In this document: positions 39,845 to 48,958 of the stretch, piece by piece
Layout: every line of letters starts with the position of its first letter
Numbering within the stretch: position 1 is the stretch's first letter
Source of the DNA: Streptomyces decoyicus
GTDB lineage: Bacteria; Actinomycetota; Actinomycetes; Streptomycetales; Streptomycetaceae
Reading direction: 5' to 3'
DNA: 64,000 nt
Assembly (NCBI RefSeq): GCF_019880305.1
Contig: NZ_CP082301.1
Coordinates: 3,472,001 to 3,536,000 of the forward strand
The notes under the pieces: model-generated
Seen by the model: only the letters and a program-made list of their open reading frames with translations
What the model was told of the DNA's origin: nothing
Database searches by the model: none
Position numbers and translations under genes: made by a program

Positions 39845-40858
39845 ATGACCGCTCGACCTGAAGCCGTAGAAGATCCCCCGATTCCTGCTGATTCATCCGT
39901 CGGCCCGGCCGCCGGCGCTCCGGCGCCGTCCGCGACGCTGGGCGGCGAGCAGCGCCGGTCGGTCGAACAGATCACGCTCCTGCTCTTCATCACCGTCCCG
40001 TTCGTGGCGCTGGTCGCCGCGGTCCCGCTGGCCTGGGGCTGGGGGGTGAGCTGGCTGGATCTGGGACTGATGGTGGCGATGTACTACATCGGCTGCCATG
40101 GCATCACGATCGGCTTCCACCGTTACTTCACGCATGGCGCGTTCAAGGCGAAGCGACCGCTGCGGATCGCGCTCGCGATCATGGGGTCGCTGGCCGTCGA
40201 GGGACCGCTGGTGCGCTGGGTGGCGGACCACCGCAAGCACCACAAGTTCTCCGACGCCGAGGGCGACCCGCACTCCCCGTGGCGCTTCGGCGAGACGGTG
40301 CCGGCCCTGATGAAGGGCCTGTGGTGGGCGCACATCGGCTGGATGTTCGACGAGGAGCAGACCCCGCAGCAGAAGTACGCACCGGACCTGATCAGGGACG
40401 ATGCGATCCGTACGATCTCCCGCCAGTTCGTCCTGTGGACGACGGTGTCGCTGATGATCCCGCCGCTGGTGGGCGGGCTGGTGACATGGTCCTGGCAGGG
40501 CGCGCTGACCGCGTTCTTCTGGGGCTCCCTGGTGCGCGTCGCGCTGCTGCATCACGTCACGTGGTCGATCAACTCCATCTGTCATGCGGTCGGCAAGCGC
40601 CCCTTCAAGTCCCGCGACCGCTCGGGGAACGTGTGGTGGCTGGCCGTCCTGTCCTGCGGCGAGTCCTGGCACAACCTGCACCACGCGGACCCGACCTGTG
40701 CCCGGCACGGCGTGCTGAGGGGGCAGCTGGACTCCAGCGCCCGGTTGATCCGCTGGTTCGAGAAGGCGGGCTGGGCGTACGACGTCCGGTGGCCGGACGC
40801 GTCGCGGATCGATGCCCGACGCGCGGAGGTGGCCGCCGGGGGTGCCTCTCGGCGGTAG
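39845..40858 (+). CDS. Membrane fatty acid (acyl-CoA delta-9 type) desaturase
   Basis: A 337-residue di-iron desaturase with the three histidine boxes HRYFTH, HRKHH and HNLHH and about four membrane segments (LLLFITVPFVALVAAV, LDLGLMVAMYYIGC, and others). It introduces a double bond in saturated acyl chains using oxygen and an electron donor, and so adjusts membrane fluidity. The ATG at 39845 begins a Pro/Ala-rich head. It is followed after 22 bp by a TetR regulator, and a strong dyad overlaps its promoter, so it should respond to acyl-CoA or temperature through that repressor. Confidence 0.95.
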   Translation: MTARPEAVEDPPIPADSSVGPAAGAPAPSATLGGEQRRSVEQITLLLFITVPFVALVAAVPLAWGWGVSWLDLGLMVAMYYIGCHGITIGFHRYFTHGAFKAKRPLRIALAIMGSLAVEGPLVRWVADHRKHHKFSDAEGDPHSPWRFGETVPALMKGLWWAHIGWMFDEEQTPQQKYAPDLIRDDAIRTISRQFVLWTTVSLMIPPLVGGLVTWSWQGALTAFFWGSLVRVALLHHVTWSINSICHAVGKRPFKSRDRSGNVWWLAVLSCGESWHNLHHADPTCARHGVLRGQLDSSARLIRWFEKAGWAYDVRWPDASRIDARRAEVAAGGASRR

Positions 40859-40880
40859 CCGGGGAAGGCATGATTGACGG

Positions 40881-41564
40881 GTGGCGATCGACGACAGCAG
40901 CGCGAGCAACAGCAAGGGCAAGCCCTCCCCCGCGGGCACGCGGCGGGCCCGCAGGGTCCGGATGACGGGGGCGGAGCGCCGGGAGCAGCTGCTGGACATC
41001 GGTCGCACGCTCTTCGCCGAACGGGGCTACGAGGGAACCTCCGTGGAGGAGATCGCGGCGAAGGCCGGGGTTTCCAAGCCGGTGGTCTATGAGCACTTCG
41101 GCGGCAAGGAGGGCCTGTACGCGGTGGTCGTGGACCGCGAGATGCGGCAGCTGCTGGACATGGTGACCGGCGCACTGACCGCCGGCCATCCCCGCGAGCT
41201 CCTCGAGCAGGCGGCGTTCGCGCTGCTCGACTACATCGAGACCTTCACCGACGGCTTCCGCATCCTGGTCCGCGATTCGCCCGTGGCCCAGTCGACAGGA
41301 ACGTTCGCCTCGCTCATCAGCGATATCGCGACCCAGGTCGAGGACATCCTGGGCCTGGAGTTCAAGGCCCGTGGCTTCGATCCGAAACTGGCCCCGCTCT
41401 ATGCGCAGGCCCTGGTCGGCATGGTCGCGCTGACCGGCCAGTGGTGGGTGGACACCCGTAAGCCGAAGAAGGCCGAGGTGGCGGCTCATCTGGTGAATCT
41501 GGCCTGGCACGGGCTGGGCAATCTGGAGGCGAAGCCGCGGTTGATAGGGCACCGGAAGAACTGA
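40881..41564 (+). CDS. TetR-family regulator of the desaturase operon
   Basis: A 227-residue TetR protein. The HTH lies at about 40-75 (FAERGYEGTSVEEIAAKAGV, then KPVVYEHFGGKEGLYAVV), preceded by a basic 28-residue tail. The C-terminal ligand domain ends with WWVDTRKPKKAEVAAHL. Related proteins sense acyl-CoA. It shares an operon with the desaturase and probably binds the 39779-39805 operator, controlling both. Its start is the GTG at 40881. Confidence 0.92.
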   Translation: MAIDDSSASNSKGKPSPAGTRRARRVRMTGAERREQLLDIGRTLFAERGYEGTSVEEIAAKAGVSKPVVYEHFGGKEGLYAVVVDREMRQLLDMVTGALTAGHPRELLEQAAFALLDYIETFTDGFRILVRDSPVAQSTGTFASLISDIATQVEDILGLEFKARGFDPKLAPLYAQALVGMVALTGQWWVDTRKPKKAEVAAHLVNLAWHGLGNLEAKPRLIGHRKN

Positions 41565-41657
41565 GCGACCGGGCCGGCCGCACGGGGCCGGTGCACGGTC
41601 CTGCTCGCGGGAGCCGGCTGCACGGTTGCGTCGCGCGGGCCCGGCCCGCCCGGACGG

Positions 41658-41987
41658 TCAGCCCTGCGGCTCCAGGAACTCCAGCCGGTTGCCGGCCGGG
41701 TCGACCGAGTAGAAGCGCCGATGGCCCGGCAGATGGTCGTCCCAGGTGACGGCGGCGCCCCCGGCGGTCAGCCGGGCGGCGAAGGCGTCGATGCCGTGGA
41801 CGCGGATACCGGGGTGGGCCTTTTCCCGACGGGCCGTGCCGGCCTCGAACCAGCATCCTCCGCGGGCCGCGAGCGTCGGCGGCTTCGGGATCTCCGTCAT
41901 GCCGAGGAGGTCCGCGTAGGAGGCGCGCAGGGCGTCTTCGGTGCCGGGGGGTGCGGCGAGCTGGATGTGGTCGAGGCCGGTGATCAC
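41658..41987 (-). CDS. VOC/glyoxalase-superfamily protein
   Basis: A 109-residue single-domain VOC protein (GLDHIQLAAPPG, HGIDAFAARLTAGG, RRFYSVDPAGNRLEFLEP). The metal-ligand positions His7 and Glu near the end are present, so a metal enzyme such as a lyase or dioxygenase is possible; the substrate is unknown. It is convergent with the TetR gene and downstream of tam on the same strand. Confidence 0.88.
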   Translation of the reverse strand: MITGLDHIQLAAPPGTEDALRASYADLLGMTEIPKPPTLAARGGCWFEAGTARREKAHPGIRVHGIDAFAARLTAGGAAVTWDDHLPGHRRFYSVDPAGNRLEFLEPQG

Positions 41988-42047
41988 GACGAGGTCACCT
42001 CGGAGGGGATGAGCCGGAGTGCGGCGGCGGGCAGGCGGGCGGCAGTG

Positions 42048-42872
42048 TCAGCAGGCCGCCGGTTTCCGGGCGACGGCGAAGATGCGGCGGAACGGGAAGA
42101 CGGTGCCGTGGGGGCCGGTGGGGTAGGCCTGGCGGAGCGCGTCCCGGTATTCGGCAAGGAAGGCGTCGCGGGCGGCCGGGTCGTTCTCCAAGGCGGTCAG
42201 CACGGGGCGCAGGGCGGTGCCCTTGACCCAGTCGAGGACCGGGTCGTCGCCCTCCAGGAGCTGGACGTAGGTGGTTTCCCACACGTCCGCGGCGCAGCCG
42301 AGGTCGGTGAGGCGTTCCAGGTAGTCGGCCGGTTCGAGGATGTGGATGAAGCGGCGACCGTGGGTGGTGAGCCGTTCGCGCCACTGGGGGGCGTCGCACA
42401 GCTCGCCGAGGAGGGCGTGGCTGGGCGAGGTGAAGTTGCCGGGGACCTGGAAGGCGAACGTGCCGCCGGGAGTGAGGGCCTCGGTCCAACGGGCGAAGGA
42501 TTCCGGGTGGTTGGGGACCCACTGGAGCGCCGCGTTGGAGACGATCAGGTCGTAGGTCTCCTCGGGCGCCCAGTCGGCGGCGTCGGCGAGGGCGAAGTCG
42601 AGGTGGCCGCCGCCCGGGGTGAATCCGGCGTGGTTCTCGGCTTCCTTGAGCATCTCCGGGGAGTTGTCGTATCCGGTGATGTGCGCATCGGGCCAGCGGG
42701 CGGCGAGCAGGGCGGTGACGTTTCCGGGACCGCAGCCGAGGTCGGCGATACGGGCGGGGCGGTCGGGCCGGGGCAGGCCGGGTATCCGGGCGAGAAGGTC
42801 GTGGAAGGGGCGGGTACGGTGCCCGGAGTGGCGGAGGTATTGCTGCGGATCCCAGGTTGGTGCGTCATGCAT
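42048..42872 (-). CDS. tam: Trans-aconitate 2-methyltransferase
   Basis: A 274-residue SAM-dependent methyltransferase. Its N-terminus TWDPQQYLRHSGHRTRPFHD and motif I IADLGCGPGNVTALL are those of Tam, which methylates trans-aconitate and so removes this inhibitor of aconitase. VSNAALQWVPNHP and GGTFAFQVPGNF complete the pattern. The ATG at 42872 follows AAAGGGG. It is divergent from a MarR regulator, the arrangement of tam and tamR in S. coelicolor, where citrate-type ligands relieve repression. Confidence 0.92.
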   Translation of the reverse strand: MHDAPTWDPQQYLRHSGHRTRPFHDLLARIPGLPRPDRPARIADLGCGPGNVTALLAARWPDAHITGYDNSPEMLKEAENHAGFTPGGGHLDFALADAADWAPEETYDLIVSNAALQWVPNHPESFARWTEALTPGGTFAFQVPGNFTSPSHALLGELCDAPQWRERLTTHGRRFIHILEPADYLERLTDLGCAADVWETTYVQLLEGDDPVLDWVKGTALRPVLTALENDPAARDAFLAEYRDALRQAYPTGPHGTVFPFRRIFAVARKPAAC

Positions 42873-42987
42873 GATCGAAACCCCTTTGCCGATGCAGGGC
42901 TGACTCAAGGCTGGCACGGTCGGATTCGGGCCGTCTCGGCTGGAAACCGAGCCCTCGCCGACGATGCCCATAGTCCAGGAAAATATA

Positions 42988-43016
42988 TCTCGACGTCAAG
43001 AGACTTCATGTCGACA
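42988..43016. promoter_or_regulatory. TamR-like operator between tam and tamR
   Basis: TCTCGACGTCAAGA at 42988-43001 is an imperfect dyad (six of seven pairs), and the perfect 8-bp palindrome TGTCGACA follows at 43009-43016. Both fit a MarR-type dimer site and lie 20-50 bp upstream of tamR in an A/T-richer stretch. Confidence 0.7.
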
Positions 43017-43036
43017 GACCCTCTACACTGATCGTC

Positions 43037-43534
43037 ATGGAGGACGAGGTCGATCGACTGGTCGCAGCATGGCGCCGCGAGCGCCCGGACCTCGACGTGG
43101 AACCACTTGAGGTGCTCAGCCGCGTCTCCAGGCTGGCCAGACACCTGGACCGGGCCCGCCGTATCGCCTTTTCCGAGGTGGGTCTGGAGCCCTGGGAGTT
43201 CGACGTGCTCACCGCGCTGCGGCGCGCCGGGGCGCCCTACCAGCTTTCCCCCGGGGCGCTGCTGACGCAGACGCTGGTCACCTCGGGGACGATGACCAAC
43301 CGCATCGACCGGCTCGCCAAGAAGGACCTCGTCGAGCGGCTGCCCGACCCCAGCGACCGGCGCGGAGTGCTGGTCAGGCTGACGGCCGAGGGCCGCGACA
43401 AGGCCGACCAGTCACTGGCCGGGCTGCTGATCCAAGAGCGCGCCATTCTCGCCGAGCTCTCCCGTCAGCAGCGCGGTGAACTGGCCGGGCTGCTACGGCG
43501 GTTGACCGGGCCGTTCGACAACATCCCGGGGTAG
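43037..43534 (+). CDS. tamR: MarR-family regulator TamR
   Basis: A 165-residue MarR protein. The winged HTH is visible in EPWEFDVLTALRRAGAPYQL, then TSGTMTNRIDRLAKKDLVER and the wing DPSDRRGVLVRLT. The N-terminal helix (VDRLVAAWRRERPDLDVEPL) and its divergent pairing with tam match S. coelicolor TamR, which senses citrate, cis- and trans-aconitate and isocitrate under oxidative stress. The call as tamR rests mainly on this pairing. Confidence 0.88.
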   Translation: MEDEVDRLVAAWRRERPDLDVEPLEVLSRVSRLARHLDRARRIAFSEVGLEPWEFDVLTALRRAGAPYQLSPGALLTQTLVTSGTMTNRIDRLAKKDLVERLPDPSDRRGVLVRLTAEGRDKADQSLAGLLIQERAILAELSRQQRGELAGLLRRLTGPFDNIPG

Positions 43535-43735
43535 CGGGCGTCCGCGGCGTCCGCCGGCGGCGGATGCGAGGGGTGCGACGGGTGCGACGGGTGCGAAAAA
43601 CCGCGTGCCGGGGAAACGACGTGCGCCGTATTTGACGGAGCGTAAGCGGAGTGCGCGCGCCCCCTGAATCTGCGCGCGCCCCTCTCCTCCCGCGTCCCCT
43701 TGCCCGCCGCTCGTCCCGTGGGCTTGGATCGCGCC

Positions 43736-44530
43736 ATGAGCCAGCAGCGCGCACCGCATCCGGCGAACGGCCCGTACGGCAAGCGGTTCGAGGGGCGCAC
43801 GGTCCTGGTGACCGGGGCCGCCGCCGGGATCGGGGCGGCCACCGCCGACCGGCTGGCGGCCGAGGGCGCCGGCGTCCTGCTGCTGGACATCGACGACGCG
43901 CGCGGCGAACACACCGCGCGACGCATCCGGGCGGCCGGCGGCCGGGCCTCGTACGAGCACTGCGACGTGGCGGGCGAGGACGACTGGCGGCGGGCGGTCG
44001 AGGCGGCGCGGCAGCGCTACGGCCCGGTGGACGGACTGGTCAGCAACGCCTTTCTGCCCTCTGTCGCGGCCGCCGACCACACCCCGCTCGCGGACTGGGA
44101 CCGGCAGCTCGCGGTCAATCTCACCGCCTCGTTCCTCGGCGTGCGCGCCGCCCTGGAGGATCTGCGGGCGCGCGCGGGCGCGGTGGTGCTGACCTCGTCG
44201 GTGCATGCGCTGATCGGGCTGCCGGGACGGCCCGCGTACGCCGCGGCCAAGGCCGGGCTGACCGGTCTGGGGCGCCAGCTGGCCGTCGAGTACGGGCCGG
44301 AGGTACGGGTCAACAGCGTGCTGCCGGGCCCCGTTCTGACGGCGGCCTGGGACGGTATCGGCGAGGAGGAACGGCAGGCCAGCGCCGCGGAGACGGCGGC
44401 GCGGCGGCTGGGCCGGCCCGAGGAGGTCGCCGCCGCCATCGCCTTTCTGCTGTCGGCCGAGGCGTCCTTCGTCACGGGCGCGAGCCTCGTCGTCGACGGC
44501 GGCTGGAGCGTGTACAAGAACTCTTCGTGA
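43736..44530 (+). CDS. Short-chain dehydrogenase/reductase
   Basis: A 264-residue classical SDR: NAD(P)-binding TGAAAGIGAATADRLAAEG, the NAG-equivalent VSNAF, the catalytic Ser in LTSSVHALIG, and YAAAKAG (Tyr-x-x-x-Lys). The acidic LLLDIDDA after the second strand favours NAD+. The substrate is unknown. It lies 61 bp upstream of the beta-galactosidase on the same strand, so a sugar or sugar-lactone oxidation step is a fair guess. ATG 43736 is chosen because it gives the usual head; a TTG at 43700 is the alternative. Confidence 0.9.
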   Translation: MSQQRAPHPANGPYGKRFEGRTVLVTGAAAGIGAATADRLAAEGAGVLLLDIDDARGEHTARRIRAAGGRASYEHCDVAGEDDWRRAVEAARQRYGPVDGLVSNAFLPSVAAADHTPLADWDRQLAVNLTASFLGVRAALEDLRARAGAVVLTSSVHALIGLPGRPAYAAAKAGLTGLGRQLAVEYGPEVRVNSVLPGPVLTAAWDGIGEEERQASAAETAARRLGRPEEVAAAIAFLLSAEASFVTGASLVVDGGWSVYKNSS

Positions 44531-44591
44531 GCCGATCCTGCTGACGGCGGGGCCGCTGCGCCCCGCCCGGCTTCGATCCTTAGGGGGATCC

Positions 44592-46604
44592 ATGGGCATC
44601 CATTTCGGCGGCGACTACAACCCCGAGCAGTGGCCCGAGGAGGTGTGGGCCGAGGATCTGAAGCTGATGAAGGCGGCCCAGGTCACCATGGTCACCGCCG
44701 GGATCTTCTCCTGGGCCAAGGTCGAACCCCGGCCCGGGGCCTGGGACTTCGGCTGGTTCGACCGCGTCATGGACGGGCTGGCGGGCGCCGGTATCGCCGT
44801 CTGCCTGGCCACCATGACCGCCTCGCCCCCACCCTGGCTCTCCCACGCACACCCCGCGATCCTGCCCGAGGACGCGGACGGCCGGCGCCGCTGGCCCGGC
44901 GGGCGGCAGCACTACTGCCCCTCCAGCCCCGTCTACCGCGCACACGCCGTACGCCTCGTCGAGCAGCTCGCCACCCGCTACGCCGGCCACCCCGCGCTCG
45001 CCGTGTGGCACATCGGCAACGAATACGGCTGCCACACCCGCCAGTGCTACTGCGCGGTGTCGGCCGACGACTTCCGGAGCTGGCTGCGCGCACGGTACGG
45101 GAGCGTCGACGCGCTCAACGCCGCCTGGTCGACGGCCTTCTGGTCGCAGGCCTACGGCGACTTCGACGAGGTGCTGCCACCGCGCACCGCGCCCACCTTT
45201 CCCAACCCCGCCCAGCAGCTGGACTATCTGCGCTTCGGCGACGAGGCCCTGCGCGCCTGCTACCTGGCCGAAAAGGCGGTACTGGAGCGCGTGACCCCCG
45301 AGGTTCCGGTCACCACCAACCTCATGCCGCAGCACAAGCCCGTCGACGCCTTCGCCTGGTCGGCGCACATGGACACGATGGCGCTGGACTTCTACCAGGA
45401 CCCGTATGCGCCGGACGACCACATCCGGGCCGGCTATGTCTTCGACCTGATGCGCTCGGCGCGCTCCGGACAGCCCTGGATGCTGCTGGAACAGGCGCCC
45501 GGCGCGGTCAACTGGCGGCCGCGCAACGGCCCCAAGCCGCCCGGCGCGATGCGGCTGTGGAGCTGGCAGGCCATCGCCCAGGGCGCGGACGCGGTGCTGT
45601 ACTTCCAGTGGCGGCAGTCGCTGGGCGGCGCGGAGAAGTTCCACTCGGCGATGCTGCCGCACGGCGGGACCGACACCCGCATCTTCCGCGAAGTGTCGGC
45701 TCTGGGGCGGGAGTTGGCGTCGGTGCCGGGCATCGAGGGGACCCGGTCGCGGGCCGGGGTGGCGCTGCTGGCGGACTGGCACAGCTGGTGGGCGCTGGAG
45801 CTGGACTCCAAGCCGTCGACCGCGCTGGACCACTCCCGTATCGCGCTGGATCACTACCGGCCGCTGTTCGAGGCGGGTGTGGCCTGCGACGTGATCCCGC
45901 CGCAGCGTGAGCTGTCCGGCTACCGGCTCGTCGTGGCGCCCAATCTGTATCTGCTCACCGCGGACGATGCCCAGCGGCTGGCCTCCTACGTACGCGACGG
46001 CGGACGGCTGCTGGTGTCGTTCTTCTCCGGGATCGTCGACGCGCACGACCGGGTGCACCCCGGCGGCTGTCCGGCGCCGCTGCGGGAGCTGCTGGGGCTG
46101 CGGGTGGAGGAGTTCTGGCCGCTGGACGAGGGCCGGTCGGTGACGGTCGGCGACGGCGTCCGTACGGGACGGGCGGATCTGTGGTCGGAGGCCATCGACC
46201 TCGAAGGGGCCGAGGCGCTCGCCCACTTCACGGACGGGGACCTCGCCGGCCGGCCCGCGGTGACCCGGCACGCCTACGGGCGGGGCACGGTCTGGTACGT
46301 CGGCACCCGGCTCGATGCCGCGCTGATGCGGGCCCTGCTGGACGACGTACGGGCGGCGGCCGGGGTGGTGCCCGTCCTGCCGGGCCTGCCGGAGGGCGTC
46401 CAGGCCACCGTCCGCGAGGGCGTCGGCGGGCGCTATGTCTTCCTGCTCAACCACGGGGCGCGGACCGTCGAGGTCGGGCTGCCGGCGCCGATGCGGGACG
46501 CGCTGGCGGGGGCGGACGTGACGGGCGGGGCCGGGGCCGGGCCCGTCGGCCGGGTCACGCTGAGCGCCCGGGGTGTGGCCGTACTGACCGAACCCGGCGC
46601 GTAG
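44592..46604 (+). CDS. GH42 beta-galactosidase
   Basis: A 670-residue glycoside hydrolase family 42 enzyme: GGDYNPEQWPEEVWAEDL at the N-terminus, acid/base Glu in WHIGNEYGCH, nucleophile Glu in MLLEQAPGAVNW, a trimerisation domain (about 395-590) and the C-terminal beta domain. Three of the usual zinc-binding cysteines are visible around CHTRQCYC. It hydrolyses galactosides in the cytoplasm, as no signal peptide is present. ATG 44592 follows GGGGGA. With galK-galE-galT and the symporter it makes a full uptake and breakdown set. Confidence 0.95.
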   Translation: MGIHFGGDYNPEQWPEEVWAEDLKLMKAAQVTMVTAGIFSWAKVEPRPGAWDFGWFDRVMDGLAGAGIAVCLATMTASPPPWLSHAHPAILPEDADGRRRWPGGRQHYCPSSPVYRAHAVRLVEQLATRYAGHPALAVWHIGNEYGCHTRQCYCAVSADDFRSWLRARYGSVDALNAAWSTAFWSQAYGDFDEVLPPRTAPTFPNPAQQLDYLRFGDEALRACYLAEKAVLERVTPEVPVTTNLMPQHKPVDAFAWSAHMDTMALDFYQDPYAPDDHIRAGYVFDLMRSARSGQPWMLLEQAPGAVNWRPRNGPKPPGAMRLWSWQAIAQGADAVLYFQWRQSLGGAEKFHSAMLPHGGTDTRIFREVSALGRELASVPGIEGTRSRAGVALLADWHSWWALELDSKPSTALDHSRIALDHYRPLFEAGVACDVIPPQRELSGYRLVVAPNLYLLTADDAQRLASYVRDGGRLLVSFFSGIVDAHDRVHPGGCPAPLRELLGLRVEEFWPLDEGRSVTVGDGVRTGRADLWSEAIDLEGAEALAHFTDGDLAGRPAVTRHAYGRGTVWYVGTRLDAALMRALLDDVRAAAGVVPVLPGLPEGVQATVREGVGGRYVFLLNHGARTVEVGLPAPMRDALAGADVTGGAGAGPVGRVTLSARGVAVLTEPGA

Positions 46605-46722
46605 GGCACTTGGGGCACTTGCGCGCTCGCGGCGGCCGGGTGGGGCGTGGGTGGCCGGGTGGGGCGCGGGGTGGCCCGCGGGGTCGTCACCCGGCTCTCG
46701 TTCCCTCCGGCCCGTCAGCCCC

Positions 46723-47493
46723 TCACGGCACCGGCACCGAGGCCGCTGCGGCCGCCGCCTCCAGCTCGACCGGGCCGACCCCGGCCCGGCGGGCCAGCGC
46801 GACCGCTGCGAGGGTGGAGTGCACCCCGAGCTTGCCGAGCACATTCTGCATATGCGTACGGACCGTGTGCGGGGAGAGGAACAGCCGCTCGGCGACCGCC
46901 TTGCGGCCCAGGCCCGCCACCATGCAGCGCAGCACCTCGCGCTCGCGCGGGGTCAGCGACTCCACCAGCCGCTCGCTCTCGGAGCGGTGCTTGCGGGCCG
47001 CCGTCAGCTCCCGCAGCACACCGGTCAGCAGCGCGGGCGGCAGATGCGTCTCGTCCCGCAGCACCCCGCGGATGACGGCGAGCAGCCGGGAGAGCGAACA
47101 GTCCTTGGCCACCCAGCCGGAGGCGCCTGCTTGCAGCGCGGCCGCCGCGCGGCGCGGATCGTCGCGGTCGGCGAGGACGACGGTGCGCAGATACGGATGG
47201 CTGGTGCGCAGGCCGGAGACCAGCGCGATGCCGTCCCGCGGGACGGCGCGCGGCACGGTGTCGCGGGCCGCCCCCTGCGCGGGCACCGCGAGCAGCGGCG
47301 CGGCGAGGTCGGCGTCGGCGAGCAGCACGTCGAACCGGCGGCCGTCGGTGACCGCACGGTCCAGATTGCGCAGCGCCGCGGGAGCGCTGCCCGCGGCCGC
47401 GACGTCCACGTCCTGTTCCGCGGCGAGCGCGGCCGCCAGGGATTCGGCGAAGATGCGGTGGTCGTCGACCACCAGAACCCGGATGCGTTGCAC
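46723..47493 (-). CDS. NarL/LuxR-family response regulator, left flank of the gal locus
   Basis: A 256-residue regulator. The receiver keeps the acidic pair (VLVVDDHRIF), the probable phosphoacceptor in DVLLADADL and the lysine in GWVAKDCS, but has an insert of about 20 residues after the phosphoacceptor strand. The LuxR domain is LTPREREVLRCMVAGLGRKA, then LFLSPHTVRTHMQNVLGKLG. I chose GTG 47493, behind AGGGGG, over ATG 47523. No kinase is nearby. It resembles the regulator at the other end of the gal locus (53475-54236) and may be its paralogue. Confidence 0.88.
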   Translation of the reverse strand: MQRIRVLVVDDHRIFAESLAAALAAEQDVDVAAAGSAPAALRNLDRAVTDGRRFDVLLADADLAAPLLAVPAQGAARDTVPRAVPRDGIALVSGLRTSHPYLRTVVLADRDDPRRAAAALQAGASGWVAKDCSLSRLLAVIRGVLRDETHLPPALLTGVLRELTAARKHRSESERLVESLTPREREVLRCMVAGLGRKAVAERLFLSPHTVRTHMQNVLGKLGVHSTLAAVALARRAGVGPVELEAAAAAASVPVP

Positions 47494-47761
47494 AGAGACC
47501 CCCTGTCTCGGTGAACGGACCATAGCGGGCACGACGCCAGGATTGAAGATCGCCTCAGCCGCACGGCCGCCGCCGTGCCGATGACCACCCCACCCCGGGC
47601 GCCGTACCCGAACGGTCTCGCCCCCTGATCGGCACCGGCCCCCACCGGTGCAGGCTCCCAGCGTACGGACGGGTTGCGGCAAGGGAAGGTGATTGACGAA
47701 ACTGCCCCCTCACCCGGGCCGTTCGGCGCCGCTGCGGTGGCCGCGCGCCGCCCGGCGCGCC

Positions 47762-48958
47762 CTACTCGACGCGGTGTGCTCCCGCGCTCGGGACCGCCTC
47801 GAAGATCCGCGGGACGGCATGGCCGGCCGCCGCGAAGGCTTCGGTGACCGCCGCGCCGACGGCCGTAGCGCCGTCCTCCTCGACGAGCACGATCGCCGAG
47901 CCGCCGAAGCCGCCGCCGGTCATCCGGGCCCCGAGGGCGCCCGCCGCATGGGCCGTGTCGACGGCGAGGTCGAGTTCGCGGCAGGAGATCTTGAAGTCGT
48001 CGCGGAGCGAGGCGTGGCCGGCCGTCAGCAGCGGGCCGATGGCGCGGGTGCGGCCCGCGTCGAGCCGGGCGATGACCTCTTCGACCCGGTGGTTCTCGGT
48101 CACGATGTGCCGGACGAGGGCCTGGACGACGGGCTCGTCGGCCAGCCTGTCGAGTGCCTCCGGCAGGTGCGCGTACGGCACATCGCGCAGGGCACGCACC
48201 CCGAGCGCCCGCGCACCGCGCTCACAGCCGGCGCGCCGCTCCGCATATGCGCCGTCCCCCAGCTCGTGCTTCACCCGGGTGTCCACCACGAGGAGCCGCA
48301 GCCCCTCGCCCGCAAGATCGAACGGGATCTGGCGCCGGGTGAGGTCGCGGGTGTCGAGGAACAGGGCATGGCCCTCGGTGCAGCAGGCCGCGGCGGTCTG
48401 GTCCATGATCCCGCAGGGCACGCCGACGAAGGCGTTCTCGGCCCGCTGGGCGAGCTGGGCCAGTCGCTGCGGCTCCTGGCCGAGCGCATACAGATCGTTG
48501 AGGGCGAGCGCGGTGACGATCTCCAGGGCGGCGGAGGAGGAGAGTCCGGCGCCGGTGGGCACCGTGCTGTCGTAGTGCAGGTCCGCGCCGCCGACGGGCA
48601 GACCGGCCTCCCGCATCGCCCAGACGACACCGGCCGGGTAAGCGGCCCAGCCTCCTTGGGGAGCCGGACGCAGCTCGTCGATGCGCAGTTCGACGATGCC
48701 GCCGTCGGCGCCGCCGGAGTGCAGCCGCAGCACCCCGTCGGTGCGGGCCGAGGCGGCGGCGAGGGTGGTGTGCGGAAGGGCGAGCGGCATCACGAAACCG
48801 TCGTTGTAATCGGTGTGTTCACCGATCAGGTTGACCCGGCCGGGCGCCGCCCAGGTGCCCGTGGGGGCGGCGTCGTACACCGCGGTGAATTCCTCCGCGG
48901 TGCGCCGGGCGCCGTGCGGGCGCCCGGTGGCCGGGGTGACGGCTCCGTGAGCGGTCAT
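47762..48958 (-). CDS. galK: Galactokinase
   Basis: A 398-residue GHMP kinase that phosphorylates galactose at C1 in the Leloir pathway. The galactokinase signature GRVNLIGEHTDYNDGFVMP, the ATP loop PTGAGLSSSAALEIV and the third motif GARMTGGGFGGSAI are intact. Its ATG overlaps the galE stop as TGATG, a sign of coupling. It is the last gene of galT-galE-galK. Confidence 0.96.
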   Translation of the reverse strand: MTAHGAVTPATGRPHGARRTAEEFTAVYDAAPTGTWAAPGRVNLIGEHTDYNDGFVMPLALPHTTLAAASARTDGVLRLHSGGADGGIVELRIDELRPAPQGGWAAYPAGVVWAMREAGLPVGGADLHYDSTVPTGAGLSSSAALEIVTALALNDLYALGQEPQRLAQLAQRAENAFVGVPCGIMDQTAAACCTEGHALFLDTRDLTRRQIPFDLAGEGLRLLVVDTRVKHELGDGAYAERRAGCERGARALGVRALRDVPYAHLPEALDRLADEPVVQALVRHIVTENHRVEEVIARLDAGRTRAIGPLLTAGHASLRDDFKISCRELDLAVDTAHAAGALGARMTGGGFGGSAIVLVEEDGATAVGAAVTEAFAAAGHAVPRIFEAVPSAGAHRVE

